Source of the DNA: Palleronia abyssalis
Lineage (GTDB): Bacteria; Pseudomonadota; Alphaproteobacteria; Rhodobacterales; Rhodobacteraceae
Reading direction: 5' to 3'
Length of the DNA: 64,000 nt
NCBI RefSeq assembly: GCF_900302445.1
Contig: NZ_ONZF01000003.1
Span: 372,001 to 436,000 of the forward strand
The position numbers and the translations under genes were made by a program. The notes under the pieces are model-generated. The model was not told the DNA's origin, made no database searches, and saw only the letters and a list, made by a program, of their open reading frames with translations. Positions 1 to 8,812 of the stretch are shown piece by piece (position 1 is the first letter of the stretch; each line of letters begins with the position of its first letter).

Positions 1-170
1 ACGGCAAGCTGAACAAGCAGATCGCCTTCGACCTGTCCATCGCCGAAACGACCGTGAAAGCGCATGTCACCGCCATCATGCGCAAGCTGTCGGTCCAGTC
101 GCGCACCCAGGCGGTGCTGGTCGCGCAAGAGGCCCGGTTCACGTCGATCTTGCCCGGCAGGCAAAACTGA
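1..170 (+). CDS. LuxR/NarL-type response regulator, C-terminal end (partial)
   Basis: Only the last 56 codons are present; the first full codon is at base 3. The visible peptide contains the end of a LuxR-type helix-turn-helix: [19 protein letters not shown], then [14 protein letters not shown], the recognition helix and the usual hydrophobic last helix. Such a domain binds promoter DNA and normally follows a phosphoreceiver domain, which would lie upstream of the window. It precedes the FIST protein by 53 bp on the same strand and the hybrid kinase after that, so it is probably the output partner of that kinase. Family membership of the HTH is clear; the receiver domain is inferred. Confidence 0.85.
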   Translation, partial: GKLNKQIAFDLSIAETTVKAHVTAIMRKLSVQSRTQAVLVAQEARFTSILPGRQN

Positions 171-223
171 ACGATCCTGCCCCGCGGGAGGAAACCGCAA
201 TCCACAGGACGGATCCAGCAGCC

Positions 224-1384
224 ATGGCGTCGCCCGTGCAGGGCCAGGTCCCGCACGTCCTGATGCGCTGTGCCATCACCAAGGGCCAGCCGTTCGCGAA
301 GATCGTCGCCCGGCTCGACGGAACGCCCCTTGCGCAGTTGTTCCTGTTTGTCGGACCCACCGCCGATTTCGACCACGTCGTCGCCGAGGCCGCCCGCGCC
401 TATCCCGACATTCCCACCGTCGCGTGCACCACGGCGGGCGAGATCGGGCCCATGGGCTATGCCGAGGACACCATCATCGCGGTCGGCCTTCCGGACCGCG
501 ATTTCGCCACCTCCGTGATCCTGGCACCTTCCCTCGACAGGCTGCACGGGCACGGCCTGACCGATCGCGTCGTTCAGGCCCGGGTCGAACTGACGGGACG
601 GCGCCCGGGCTTCCCGACCGCATTCGCCTTCGCGATGATCGACGGCCTGTCGCGACGCGAGGACGCCGTGCTGTCGCAGATCGCACCGGCACTGGGGCCT
701 CTGCCCCTGTTCGGCGGGTCGGCCGGCGACGGGCGCGCGTTCGGCCGTACGAAACTGGGCCTGAACGGGACCGTCCACGACAATGCCGCGATCCTGTCGC
801 TGGTGACCACGGCGTGCCGCGCGCAGGTCTTCAGCCTCGATCACATGACACCCACCCCGACGCGCATGGTCGTCACCGCCGCCGACCCCGAAACGCGCTG
901 CGTGAAGCAGATCAACGGCGCACCGGCCGCGAGCGAATACGCCCGCCTGATAGGCACCGATCCCGCCCAGCTCGATACGTTCACCTTCGCCTCGCACCCC
1001 GTCGTGGTCCGGCTGGGCGACACCCACCATGTCCGTGCGATCCAGCGGGTGACTCCCGGGGGGGATCTGGTTTTCTTCTCGGCGATCGAGGAAGGGATGG
1101 TTCTGTCGGTCGCGCGTTCCTCGGACATGGCGGGGCATCTGCACCGGGAACTCGCGGGTCTGGGGCGCCATGGTCCTCCGGCGGACATCCTGGGCTGCGA
1201 TTGCATCCTGCGCCGGATCGAGGCCGAGCAATCCCAGCAAAGCCACCGGGTGTCGGAGATTCTCGCGCGGCACCGCGTCGTCGGCTTTTCCACCTATGGC
1301 GAGCAGATCGGGCCGATGCACGTCAACCACACCATGACCGGCGTGGCGCTTTATCCCCCGCCGCACACGGCAGACCCGGCATGA
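224..1384 (+). CDS. FIST-domain sensory protein, NosP-like
   Basis: 386 residues covering a FIST N domain (about residues 30-215) and a FIST C domain (about 225-370), with no signal peptide or membrane segment, so cytoplasmic. Recognisable pieces are the CTTAGEIG segment, the GGSAGDG segment, the VVTAADP/INGAPAASEYARLIG start of FIST C, and the FSTYGEQIGP ending. FIST proteins are small-molecule sensors; the subset called NosP binds heme and nitric oxide and controls the histidine kinase NahK encoded beside it. Here the stop overlaps the start of a NahK-like hybrid kinase (ATGA at 1381-1384), which supports that reading. Heme or NO binding cannot be seen in the sequence. A generic FIST sensor of amino acids or other ligands is the alternative. 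Confidence 0.85.
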   Translation: MASPVQGQVPHVLMRCAITKGQPFAKIVARLDGTPLAQLFLFVGPTADFDHVVAEAARAYPDIPTVACTTAGEIGPMGYAEDTIIAVGLPDRDFATSVILAPSLDRLHGHGLTDRVVQARVELTGRRPGFPTAFAFAMIDGLSRREDAVLSQIAPALGPLPLFGGSAGDGRAFGRTKLGLNGTVHDNAAILSLVTTACRAQVFSLDHMTPTPTRMVVTAADPETRCVKQINGAPAASEYARLIGTDPAQLDTFTFASHPVVVRLGDTHHVRAIQRVTPGGDLVFFSAIEEGMVLSVARSSDMAGHLHRELAGLGRHGPPADILGCDCILRRIEAEQSQQSHRVSEILARHRVVGFSTYGEQIGPMHVNHTMTGVALYPPPHTADPA

Positions 1385-3570
1385 GCGATGCACCCGGACT
1401 GATCGACCCCGCCGACCCCGTCGAGGTCCAGAACGCCAAGCTGATGCGCATCGCGCAATCGCTGATGCGCAAGGTCGAACAAGCCGGCAGCGACCCCGGC
1501 CTCGCCTATTCCCAGTTCGAGCGTGCGGCCCTTCTGGAGGCGCAGGTCCGCCAGCGCACCGTCGACCTGGAACGCACGCTTGCCCTGCTGCACGAGGCCA
1601 ACGCCGCGGCCGAGGCGGCACGGTCGAACATGGCCGAGGCCGTGGAGTCGGTGCAGGAGGGATTTGCGCTGTTCGATCACTCGGACCACCTGGTCATGTC
1701 GAACTCGCGCTTCTGCCGCGAGATCGCCGACATCGTCCCCCGGATCGAACCCGGGCTACCCTTTGCCGACTATGTCGCGCTGGTGTCGCAGTCGATCTAT
1801 CTGGCGCTGCCGGAAGGCGAAACGCGGGCGCAGTGGATGGCCCGCCGGATGGCACGGCACGCCGACGACAGCACCGTGTTCAACGTCCGCCTCACCCGGG
1901 ACCGCTGGCTTCAGGTGGGCGAGCACCGCACCGCCTCGGGCGGAACCGTGATCCTGCAGACCGACGTGTCCGAGATCATGCGCGCCGAGCGGGTCAAACG
2001 CGACCGGCTGCTGGACGAACAGGCGCAGATGGTGCGCGCCACCCTCGACCACCTGAACCAAGGGGTGTGCATCTTCTCGGCCCGGCAGCGGCTGGTCGGC
2101 TGGAACGACCGGATGGAGGACCTTCTGGACCGCCCCATCGACGGGCAGGTCCTGGGCATCCGCTTCACCGCGCTGGTCGAACGCTTGGACGAACAGATCG
2201 CGTTCTCGTCCCATTTCACGCGCGAGCATCTGATCGCCTGGGCGAACCGCACCCGCCCGCGCCGCCCCATCAGCTTCGAGGTCAACCGCGGCCGTGACGC
2301 CATCCTGTCGGTCTTCGCGCAAGAGATTCCCGACCGAGGCTTCGTCATCTCGTTCACCGATGTCACCGCCGAACGCGAGGCCGAGCGGGCCTTGCGAGAC
2401 ATGAACGAAACGCTGGAACGCCGGGTCGAGGAACGCACCGAGGAGCTCGGCATCGCCTTGGAGGAAGCCCGCCGCGCCAACGCCTCAAAGACGCGCTTCG
2501 TCGCCGCGGCCTCGCACGACCTGCTGCAACCTCTCTCGGCGGCCAAACTCTTCGTCTCGCACCTGGAGGAACGGGCGGGCAGCGACGCCGCGCGGGCGAC
2601 CGCGTCGAAGGCCGTCTCGGCCCTGTCCTCGGTCGAGCAGATCATCGAGGCGCTTCTGGATATATCGAAGCTGGATTCCGGTCAGGCCACGATGCGCGTG
2701 CAGGAGGTCGAACTGGGCCGCATCCTGCATTCCCTGCAAAGCGAGCTTGGCCCCGCTGCCGACGCGAAGGGCCTGCGGCTGAAGATCCTTGACAGCACGC
2801 ATATCGTGCGCTCCGACCCGGTCTTTCTGCGCCGGATCCTTCAAAATCTCGTCTCGAACGCCATCCGCTATACTTCGGCGGGCCGCGTTCTGGTGGGCGC
2901 GCGCCGCTTGGGCGGCACCACGCGGATCGAGGTCCGCGACACCGGACCCGGCATCGCGGACGAGGACCGCGCCACGATCTTCCAGGAGTTCCGGCAGCTC
3001 GGCCCTTCGGCCTCCGGCGCGCAGGGGCTCGGCCTCGGCCTGGCGATCGTCGAACGGGCTTGCGGCATGCTGGGTCATCCGCTGGACCTGCTGTCCGTTC
3101 CCGGCCGGGGATCGACCTTTTCGGTCACGGTTCCACGGCTTTCGACCCTGCCCCAGGCGCGACCGCCCCGGAACGACGGATTGGCCCCCCGCACCCGCGG
3201 CCTCGTCGTGCTGCTGGTCGAGAACGATGCCGAAATGTCCGCCGCCCTGACCCTGATGATCGAATCCTGGGACAATCACGTCATCCCGGCCGACAGCGGC
3301 GAAGCGGCGATGGATCTTCTGGCCGAGATCGACATCATTCCCGACAGGCTTCTGATCGACTATCAGCTGGGGGACGGCATGACCGGACTGGACCTGATCG
3401 CCGTGCTGCGGACCCGTCACGGCCCGATTCCCGCCGCCGTCATCTCGGCCAGCCGGCACGAGGATATTGCCGCAAGCTGCGCCGCAGCCGGCGTTTCGCT
3501 GATCCCCAAACCATTGGACCGACATCGCCTGATCCGCCTCATCGACGACCCCGCCGATGCCCAAGCGTAA
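1381..3570 (+). CDS. PAS-containing hybrid sensor histidine kinase with C-terminal receiver (NahK-like)
   Basis: 729 residues from the ATG at 1381, which overlaps the FIST stop codon. The reading frame stays open far upstream, but that part is antisense or out-of-frame translation of the FIST gene. Order: an N-terminal coiled coil, two PAS-like regions (about 80-200 and 215-330), a second coiled coil, a dimerisation/phosphoacceptor domain with AASHDLLQPLSAAKLF (His379), an ATPase domain with N493 in LQNLVSNAIRY, DTGPGI and GLGLGLAIVE, and a receiver domain with phosphoacceptor Asp660 in LLIDYQLGDG and KPLD near the end. There are no membrane segments, so sensing is cytoplasmic and probably through the FIST partner. 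The H-box is of the NahK/ErcS' type. The LuxR regulator upstream is a likely phosphorylation target. Confidence 0.9.
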   Translation: MSDAPGLIDPADPVEVQNAKLMRIAQSLMRKVEQAGSDPGLAYSQFERAALLEAQVRQRTVDLERTLALLHEANAAAEAARSNMAEAVESVQEGFALFDHSDHLVMSNSRFCREIADIVPRIEPGLPFADYVALVSQSIYLALPEGETRAQWMARRMARHADDSTVFNVRLTRDRWLQVGEHRTASGGTVILQTDVSEIMRAERVKRDRLLDEQAQMVRATLDHLNQGVCIFSARQRLVGWNDRMEDLLDRPIDGQVLGIRFTALVERLDEQIAFSSHFTREHLIAWANRTRPRRPISFEVNRGRDAILSVFAQEIPDRGFVISFTDVTAEREAERALRDMNETLERRVEERTEELGIALEEARRANASKTRFVAAASHDLLQPLSAAKLFVSHLEERAGSDAARATASKAVSALSSVEQIIEALLDISKLDSGQATMRVQEVELGRILHSLQSELGPAADAKGLRLKILDSTHIVRSDPVFLRRILQNLVSNAIRYTSAGRVLVGARRLGGTTRIEVRDTGPGIADEDRATIFQEFRQLGPSASGAQGLGLGLAIVERACGMLGHPLDLLSVPGRGSTFSVTVPRLSTLPQARPPRNDGLAPRTRGLVVLLVENDAEMSAALTLMIESWDNHVIPADSGEAAMDLLAEIDIIPDRLLIDYQLGDGMTGLDLIAVLRTRHGPIPAAVISASRHEDIAASCAAAGVSLIPKPLDRHRLIRLIDDPADAQA

Positions 3571-3689
3571 CCCTTCGGCAACACCCTGGAACTTCCGGCG
3601 CGCGGGCGAATTGTTTCCGCCAACGGCCCATCTTGTGCCCAAATCGCCGGGCAGGATGGGCGAATGGAGTGAACCAGGGAACCGCCGTC

Positions 3690-3776
3690 ATGCGCGCCAA
3701 ATCAACCAAATCGCATCAGCCCGCCCGCCAGACCCCCCCGAAGCCCGTGCGCTTCGACGACTGGGCGATGATCTGA
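3690..3776 (+). CDS. Possible 28-residue basic peptide
   Basis: A short open frame from ATG 3690 encodes a lysine/arginine/proline-rich peptide that ends in RFDDWAMI, just before the TfoX-C-like gene. The upstream GGGAACC is only a weak ribosome-binding site. I do not recognise a family. It may be a real small protein or chance; the compact tryptophan-containing end is the only hint of constraint. Confidence 0.25.
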   Translation: MRAKSTKSHQPARQTPPKPVRFDDWAMI

Positions 3777-3801
3777 TCCACCGCGGCGTGGGGCGGTCCG
3801 C

Positions 3802-4166
3802 ATGACCGGAACGCCCCTGAGCACGCTGCGCAATATCGGCCCGCGATGTCCGACGCTTTCGCGCGGATCGGCATCCATTCGGTCGAAAACTATCGTGCGG
3901 TCGGGGTCGATCATGCGTATGCGCGCATGATCGCCGGCGGGGACGCCCCGCACATCATGAAGTTCATCGCCTTGGCGATGGCGCTTGAAGACCGCGATTG
4001 GCGGGCCGCAGATCCGGCCATGATGGCCAATCTGCGGGAGCGGCACGCGGCGATTCTGGCGACCGTCAAAGCGGGACACCTGCCGCCTGCAGCCCCCGAG
4101 GACAACGATCCACTGCCCCCACCCCTGTCGAGGTTTCTCGATGACATGGGGCTTCGGAACCGCTGA
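3802..4166 (+). pseudogene. TfoX C-terminal-domain protein, frameshifted near its start
   Basis: The first 13 codons from ATG 3802 read MTGTPLSTLRNIG, the expected start of a TfoX C-terminal-domain protein, but the frame then continues into unrelated sequence. One frame over, from about 3843, the family sequence resumes as AMSDAFARIGIHSVENYRAVG and continues to the stop at 4166. A single missing G in the run GGCCCGCGATG (3838-3848) explains the break. The resumed frame has its own ATG at 3846, so a 106-residue shortened product is possible but would lack the first helix. The domain is a helix-hairpin-helix-like fold found alone or at the end of TfoX/Sxy competence regulators. Either a true mutation or a sequencing error. 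Confidence 0.7.
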
Positions 4167-4188
4167 CGCGCCGGGTCGTTTGCCACCC

Positions 4189-4605
4189 ATGACACAGCAT
4201 CCCGATCTTCTCCGCCTCGAACGGCTCGATCGCCTGTCGCGCCGGATGGATACCGCGTTCCGCGTGCCGGGGATCGGACTGCGCGTCGGCTGGGATTCCA
4301 TCATAGGCCTGATCCCCGGCGTCGGCGACGCGGCGGCCGCAGCGCCCGCCGCATGGATCGTCTATGAAAGCTACCGAATGGGCCTGCCGCGCCACAAATT
4401 GCTACAGCAAGGCGTCAATGTCGGTCTGGACGTGGCCGTCGGCACCATCCCTCTGCTCGGCGACCTCTTCGACGCAAAGTTCAAGGCGAACCGCCGGAAT
4501 GTCGGCATTCTGCGCGATCACGTGGAACGCGGCATGCGCGCCGGGACGCATACCGGCGAAGGCGCCCTCAGCTCGCACCACCCCTCCTATGGCGGGAAAG
4601 CCTGA
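4189..4605 (+). CDS. DUF4112 membrane-associated protein
   Basis: 138 residues from ATG 4189. An in-frame ATG at 4141 would add 16 residues, but these lie in the coding end of the preceding gene. The protein has the DUF4112 pattern: LDRLSRRMDTAFRVPGIGLRVGWDSIIGLIPGVGD, an alanine-rich helix, then VGTIPLLGDLFDAKFKANRRNV. It carries two hydrophobic stretches that may insert in the membrane. Function is unknown for the family. It lies 22 bp after the frameshifted TfoX-C-like gene on the same strand. Confidence 0.85.
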   Translation: MTQHPDLLRLERLDRLSRRMDTAFRVPGIGLRVGWDSIIGLIPGVGDAAAAAPAAWIVYESYRMGLPRHKLLQQGVNVGLDVAVGTIPLLGDLFDAKFKANRRNVGILRDHVERGMRAGTHTGEGALSSHHPSYGGKA

Positions 4606-4696
4606 GCACCGTTCCGGGGCGGAGATTCTGGGGCGGGATGGCGCCGGAAATCGTGCCCGCACCACCGCATTTGCCAAGCTCAGCCCCCGGATCGCC

Positions 4697-4906
4697 CTAC
4701 AGTAGGTAAGGCACCGTCAGACCGGCGAACGCGACGATCACCAGTGGCATCATCCACGGACGACGCGCGCCTGTCGGTGTCCTCCGGGACGGCACAGCGC
4801 GGCGGGCCATGTCATAGGCCGCCTCGCCACGGGCAATCCGGCCGCGGCGCATGTAATAGGCGGTGTCGATGCTGCCATCGGCGCGGGTTCTGATCGGATC
4901 GGTCAT
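4697..4906 (-). CDS. Small basic protein with C-terminal membrane anchor
   Basis: 69 residues. The start at 4906 is chosen because AGGAGGA lies at ideal distance upstream on the minus strand; the open frame extends further but without a better site. The N-terminal half is polar (MTDPIRTRADGSIDTAYYMRRGRIARGEAAYDMARR), the last 20 residues are hydrophobic (PLVIVAFAGLTVPYLL), giving a tail-anchored topology. Short proteins with an AYYMRRGRxxRxxA-type segment are familiar from Rhodobacteraceae, but I know no function. It is divergent from the winged-helix/hydrolase gene; 158 bp separate the two starts. Confidence 0.7.
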   Translation of the reverse strand: MTDPIRTRADGSIDTAYYMRRGRIARGEAAYDMARRAVPSRRTPTGARRPWMMPLVIVAFAGLTVPYLL

Positions 4907-5064
4907 CTCGTGGTCCTCCTGCATATCTTCCGATCCCATCCTGCGACAGGACGGCAGACGGCACTTGAAGACCGCCTTCAGAAGACCTGAAGGTTCCCGT
5001 GATTTTCGCCCGAGATTGTCCGTCCCGCTTGTGCGCGTTCCCGCGCGTGGGGCACAATCGCGGG

Positions 5065-6252
5065 ATGGCCTATGCATTCGCCGATTGCGTCCTGGACGAG
5101 ACGTCCCACCGGCTTTTACGCTCCGGCACACCCGTGCATGTCGAGCCGCAGGTGTTCGACCTGTTGATCGCGCTGGTTCGGACCGCGCCCGGTTTGCTCA
5201 GCTATGACGACATGATCGAACGGGTCTGGCACGGGCGGATCGTGTCGGATGCGACCCTCAGCGCCCGGATCAGTTCGGCCCGCGCAGCGGTCGGGGACAG
5301 CGGCAAGGCCCAGTCCGTGATCCGCACCATACCGCGCCGCGGGGTACAGCTGGTCTGCCCCGTCCATCTGGCCCCCGGCATCGGCGAGAGGGTAACGCCG
5401 GCGCCGGACCCGCGGGTCATCCCGCGTCAGACCATTCGTTATGCCGCATCCGCCGACGGCACGGGCATCGCCTATGCTGTCTCGGACGCCGAGGGGCCGC
5501 CGCTCGTCCGCGGTGCGCACTGGATCTCGCATCTGGAGCATGACTGGACCAGCCCGCTCTGGCGTCCATGGCTCGATCGGCTCGGGGCGGGACGGCGGCT
5601 GATCCGCTATGACGCGCGGGGGACGGGCTTGTCCGAGCGGCACCCCCCGCGGCGCTCGCAGGGGGATTTCGTGGCGGACCTGGCCGCGGTGATCGCGGCG
5701 GCGGGGGCCGATCCCGCAGACATATTCGCCGTGTCCCAAAGCGCCCCGGTCGCGCTCGCGTTCGCCGCCACCCATCCGGACCGGGTGCGCAGACTCGTGC
5801 TGGTGAACGGCTTCGTCCAGGGCAGCTATGCGCGCGGAGAGATCGACAGGACGGACGCGGTGATCGCCATGATACGGGCGGGCTGGGGCCTTCCCGGCAG
5901 CCCCTTCGTCAAGGCCGTGGCGACCGTGTTCATGCCCCGCGCGACAGAGGTCGAACTGGCCAGTTTCGTCGAGATGCAAACCCGGTCCGCCAACAGCGAA
6001 GAGGCCGCCGCGATGCGCAGGGCCGTGGGGCATTTCGACGTCAGCGCCATTTTGGAACAGGTCACCGCCCCGGTTCTGGTCATGGCGTCAGTGGGCGATG
6101 CCGTGCACCCCCAGGCGCAGAGCCGTCAGCTCGCCCGCACCTTGCCCAATGCCGAGTTTCTGTCGCTCGACACGGACAATCACGTCATCGCCCCGTCGGA
6201 AGCGGCCTTCGCCGTGATGATGGACGAAACGGATCGTTTCCTGGCCGGATGA
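5065..6252 (+). CDS. Winged-helix DNA-binding domain fused to alpha/beta hydrolase
   Basis: 395 residues. Residues 1-105 form an OmpR-type winged helix (MAYAFADCVLDETSHRLL, VEPQVFDLLIALV, ISSARAAVGDSG, IRTIPRRGVQLV), without a receiver domain. Residues about 130-395 are an alpha/beta hydrolase with IRYDARGTGLS. The triad is probably Ser224, Asp345 (VGDAVHP) and His373 (DNHVI). The nucleophile elbow reads AVSQS where G-x-S-x-G is usual, so both glycines are replaced. Related fusions place CadC/ToxR-like DNA-binding domains on enzymatic or cyclase domains. It may be a transcription factor sensing a small molecule through the hydrolase fold, or an active hydrolase. Start chosen at ATG 5065 because the domain begins there; upstream in-frame codons are non-conserved. 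Confidence 0.85.
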   Translation: MAYAFADCVLDETSHRLLRSGTPVHVEPQVFDLLIALVRTAPGLLSYDDMIERVWHGRIVSDATLSARISSARAAVGDSGKAQSVIRTIPRRGVQLVCPVHLAPGIGERVTPAPDPRVIPRQTIRYAASADGTGIAYAVSDAEGPPLVRGAHWISHLEHDWTSPLWRPWLDRLGAGRRLIRYDARGTGLSERHPPRRSQGDFVADLAAVIAAAGADPADIFAVSQSAPVALAFAATHPDRVRRLVLVNGFVQGSYARGEIDRTDAVIAMIRAGWGLPGSPFVKAVATVFMPRATEVELASFVEMQTRSANSEEAAAMRRAVGHFDVSAILEQVTAPVLVMASVGDAVHPQAQSRQLARTLPNAEFLSLDTDNHVIAPSEAAFAVMMDETDRFLAG

Positions 6253-6328
6253 CGTAGACCGAGCGCGGCCGCCCGGACTCGTTGCCCGCTCCGGCATCGC
6301 AGGTGGTCAAACTCGGTGAGCGCGGAAC

Positions 6329-6363
6329 AAAAAAAAGGCCCCCGAAAACCGAGGGCCTTTTCA
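6329..6363 (-). terminator. Rho-independent terminator of ndk
   Basis: Read on the minus strand, AAAAGGCCCTCGG and its complement CCGGGGGCCTTTTTTTT form a stem closed by TTTTC, followed by a run of T. It begins 23 bp after the ndk stop. Confidence 0.85.
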
Positions 6364-6385
6364 AATCGTCGCGAAAATCGTTGGC

Positions 6386-6808
6386 TCAGCCGACCAGTTC
6401 GAGGCCCGAGAAGAAATAGGCGATCTCTTCCTTCGCCGTCTCAGGCGCGTCAGAGCCGTGGACCGAGTTCTCGCCGACCGACTCGGCGAATTCGGCGCGG
6501 ATCGTGCCCGATTCCGCATCGGCGGGGTTCGTGGCGCCCATCACTTCGCGGTTCTTCGCGATGGCGTTGTCGCCTTCCAGCACCTGCACGACCACCGGCT
6601 CGCTGGCCATGAAGTCCACCAGCTCCTGATAGAACGGACGCTCGGCATGGACCTTGTAGAACTCGCCCGCCTGCGCCTTGGTCAGGTGGATGCGCTTTTG
6701 CGCGACGATGCGCAGGCCGGCATCCTCGAACTTGGCGTTGATCTTGCCGGTCAGGTTGCGGCGGGTGGCGTCGGGCTTGATGATCGACAGGGTGCGTTCG
6801 GTGGCCAT
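6386..6808 (-). CDS. ndk: Nucleoside diphosphate kinase
   Basis: 140 residues, the usual length of bacterial Ndk. It transfers the gamma phosphate of ATP to nucleoside diphosphates through a phosphohistidine. Visible landmarks are the N-terminal [10 protein letters not shown], the [14 protein letters not shown] segment, and the active-site [10 protein letters not shown] with His117. The start at 6808 matches the family N terminus; a longer frame to 6841 adds twelve non-conserved residues. A strong terminator follows. It is divergent from the ABC-F gene. Confidence 0.97.
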   Translation of the reverse strand: MATERTLSIIKPDATRRNLTGKINAKFEDAGLRIVAQKRIHLTKAQAGEFYKVHAERPFYQELVDFMASEPVVVQVLEGDNAIAKNREVMGATNPADAESGTIRAEFAESVGENSVHGSDAPETAKEEIAYFFSGLELVG

Positions 6809-6943
6809 GGGTGCCTCTTCGTTTCGGGCGGCCCGCCCCATGCGGGTCCGCGAATTGCCCGCCTGCTAGCACGGGCCTCTCCGAAGGGAAAGCCGCAGAC
6901 GCGCCGTCTTCCGCCCGGGCGCGGCCTCTGCTAGGGCGCGTCC

Positions 6944-8797
6944 ATGCTTCGAATTCGCGACATCTCGTACTCCATCGCCGGCCGCCCCCTGTTCGAGGGG
7001 GCCTCGGCCGATATTCCCGACGGCCACAAGGTCGGCGTGGTGGGCCGCAACGGCACCGGCAAGACCACGCTGTTCGGCCTGATCCGGGGCGAGATTGCCC
7101 TGGAAGGCGGCTCCATCGACCTGCCCAGACAGGCCCGCATCGGCGGCGTCCGGCAAGAGGTGCCGTCGTCCCAGACCACGCTTCTGGACACCGTCCTCGA
7201 CGCCGATACTGAACGCGCCGGCCTGATGGCCGAGGCCGAGACCGCCGCCGACCCCGCCCGCATCGCCGAGATCCAGACGCGGCTGGCCGATATCGACGCC
7301 TGGTCGGCGGAAGGCCGCGCAACGCAGATCCTGCGCGGGCTGGGCTTCACCCAGGCCGAGATCGCGATGCCGTGCTCGGCCTTCTCGGGCGGCTGGCGGA
7401 TGCGCGTGGCCTTGGCCGGCGTGCTTTTCGCCGCGCCCGACGTGCTGCTGCTGGACGAGCCGACGAACTATCTCGACCTCGAAGGCGCGCTGTGGCTGGA
7501 AAGCTATCTGACGCGCTATCCGCACACGGTCATCGTCATCTCCCACGACCGCGGCTTGCTGAACCGGTCCGTGGGCTCGATCCTGCATCTCGAGGATCGC
7601 AAGCTCACGCTGTATTCCGGCGGGTATGACACCTTCGCGCGCACCCGCGCCGCGCGGCTGGCCGCCAAGGAGGCTGCAATCTCCAAGCAGGATGCGCGCC
7701 GCGCCCACCTGCAAAGCTTCGTCGACCGCTTCCGCGCCAAGGCCACCAAGGCCAAGCAGGCCCAATCCCGCCTGAAGATGATCGAGAAGATGGAGACGAT
7801 CACAACCCCGCAGGAGGCCGCGCTGCGCGCCTTCACCTTCCCCGAACCCGAGGAACTGTCGCCCCCCATCGTGAACCTCGAAAGCGCCTCGGTCGGCTAT
7901 GGCGACCGCACGGTGCTGGGCAAGCTGAACCTGCGCATCGACCAGGACGACCGCATCGCGCTTCTGGGGCGCAACGGCGAAGGGAAATCGACCCTGTCCA
8001 AGCTTCTTGCGGGACGGCTCGACGCTATGGGCGGGCGCGTCACGACCTCGTCGAAACTGCGCGTCGGCTACTTCGCCCAGCACCAGGTCGACGAGCTTCA
8101 TATCGACGAGACGCCGCTGGACCACGTGCGCCAGCTGCGCCCGCTCGAAGCACCCGCCCGTCTGCGCGCCCGGCTGGCCGGGTTCGGCCTGACCGCCGAT
8201 CAGGCGGACACGGTCGTCGGCTCCCTCTCGGGCGGGCAGAAGGCCCGCCTGTCGCTGCTGATCGCGACCATCGACGCGCCCCACATGCTGATCCTGGACG
8301 AGCCGACGAACCACCTCGACATCGAAAGCCGCGAGGCGCTGGTCGAGGCGCTGACCGCCTATTCGGGCGCCGTCATCCTCGTCAGCCACGACATGCACCT
8401 GCTCAGCCTCGTCGCCGACCGCCTCTGGCTGGTCAAGGACGGGCGCGTCGCCCCGTTCGAGGACGACCTCGACGCCTATCGCAAGATGCTCCTGACGGGC
8501 GAGGATCAACAGAAGCCCGAAAAGCCGAAACCCGCGGCCAAACCCGCCAAACCCTCGCGCGACCAGGTCCTCGCCCTGAGGTCCGAGGTGCGAAAGGCCG
8601 AGGCCCGCGTCGCCAAATTGACCGAGATGCGCGACAAGCTGGCCAAGAAGCTGGCCGATCCCACCCTCTACGAAGACGACCGCGTGGGCGAACTCGCCAC
8701 CTGGAACAAGAAATACGCCGAAGTCATGGGCGCCATGGACAAAGCCGAAGCGCTCTGGATGGCCTCGCTGGAAAAGCTCGAAACCGCGGAACACTGA
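6944..8797 (+). CDS. ABC-F family ATPase (YheS/Uup-like ribosome-associated)
   Basis: 617 residues with two ABC ATPase domains and no membrane segments. Domain one has Walker A GRNGTGKTT (34-42), signature FSGGWRMR and Walker B VLLLDEPTNYLD. Domain two has Walker A GRNGEGKST (Lys348), signature LSGGQKAR and Walker B LILDEPTNHLD. The linker between them is rich in lysine and arginine, as in ABC-F proteins that act on the ribosomal E site, and the C-terminal 90 residues form a charged coiled coil after a KPAAKPAKP stretch. The first signature motif has W in place of Q, common in this group. Closest by architecture to YheS. Target on the ribosome is inferred from family. Confidence 0.93.
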   Translation: MLRIRDISYSIAGRPLFEGASADIPDGHKVGVVGRNGTGKTTLFGLIRGEIALEGGSIDLPRQARIGGVRQEVPSSQTTLLDTVLDADTERAGLMAEAETAADPARIAEIQTRLADIDAWSAEGRATQILRGLGFTQAEIAMPCSAFSGGWRMRVALAGVLFAAPDVLLLDEPTNYLDLEGALWLESYLTRYPHTVIVISHDRGLLNRSVGSILHLEDRKLTLYSGGYDTFARTRAARLAAKEAAISKQDARRAHLQSFVDRFRAKATKAKQAQSRLKMIEKMETITTPQEAALRAFTFPEPEELSPPIVNLESASVGYGDRTVLGKLNLRIDQDDRIALLGRNGEGKSTLSKLLAGRLDAMGGRVTTSSKLRVGYFAQHQVDELHIDETPLDHVRQLRPLEAPARLRARLAGFGLTADQADTVVGSLSGGQKARLSLLIATIDAPHMLILDEPTNHLDIESREALVEALTAYSGAVILVSHDMHLLSLVADRLWLVKDGRVAPFEDDLDAYRKMLLTGEDQQKPEKPKPAAKPAKPSRDQVLALRSEVRKAEARVAKLTEMRDKLAKKLADPTLYEDDRVGELATWNKKYAEVMGAMDKAEALWMASLEKLETAEH

Positions 8798-8812
8798 TGC
8801 CCCCGCCCGCCC

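Noticed and set aside
64-1380. Long open frame upstream of the hybrid kinase, in frame with it
   Set aside because: It runs through the FIST gene in another frame; the peptide is arginine/proline-rich with no domain, and the kinase has its own start overlapping the FIST stop.
6866-8794. 642-codon open frame antisense to the ABC-F gene
   Set aside because: A GC-rich codon shadow; no domain, and the ABC-F protein on the other strand is unmistakable.
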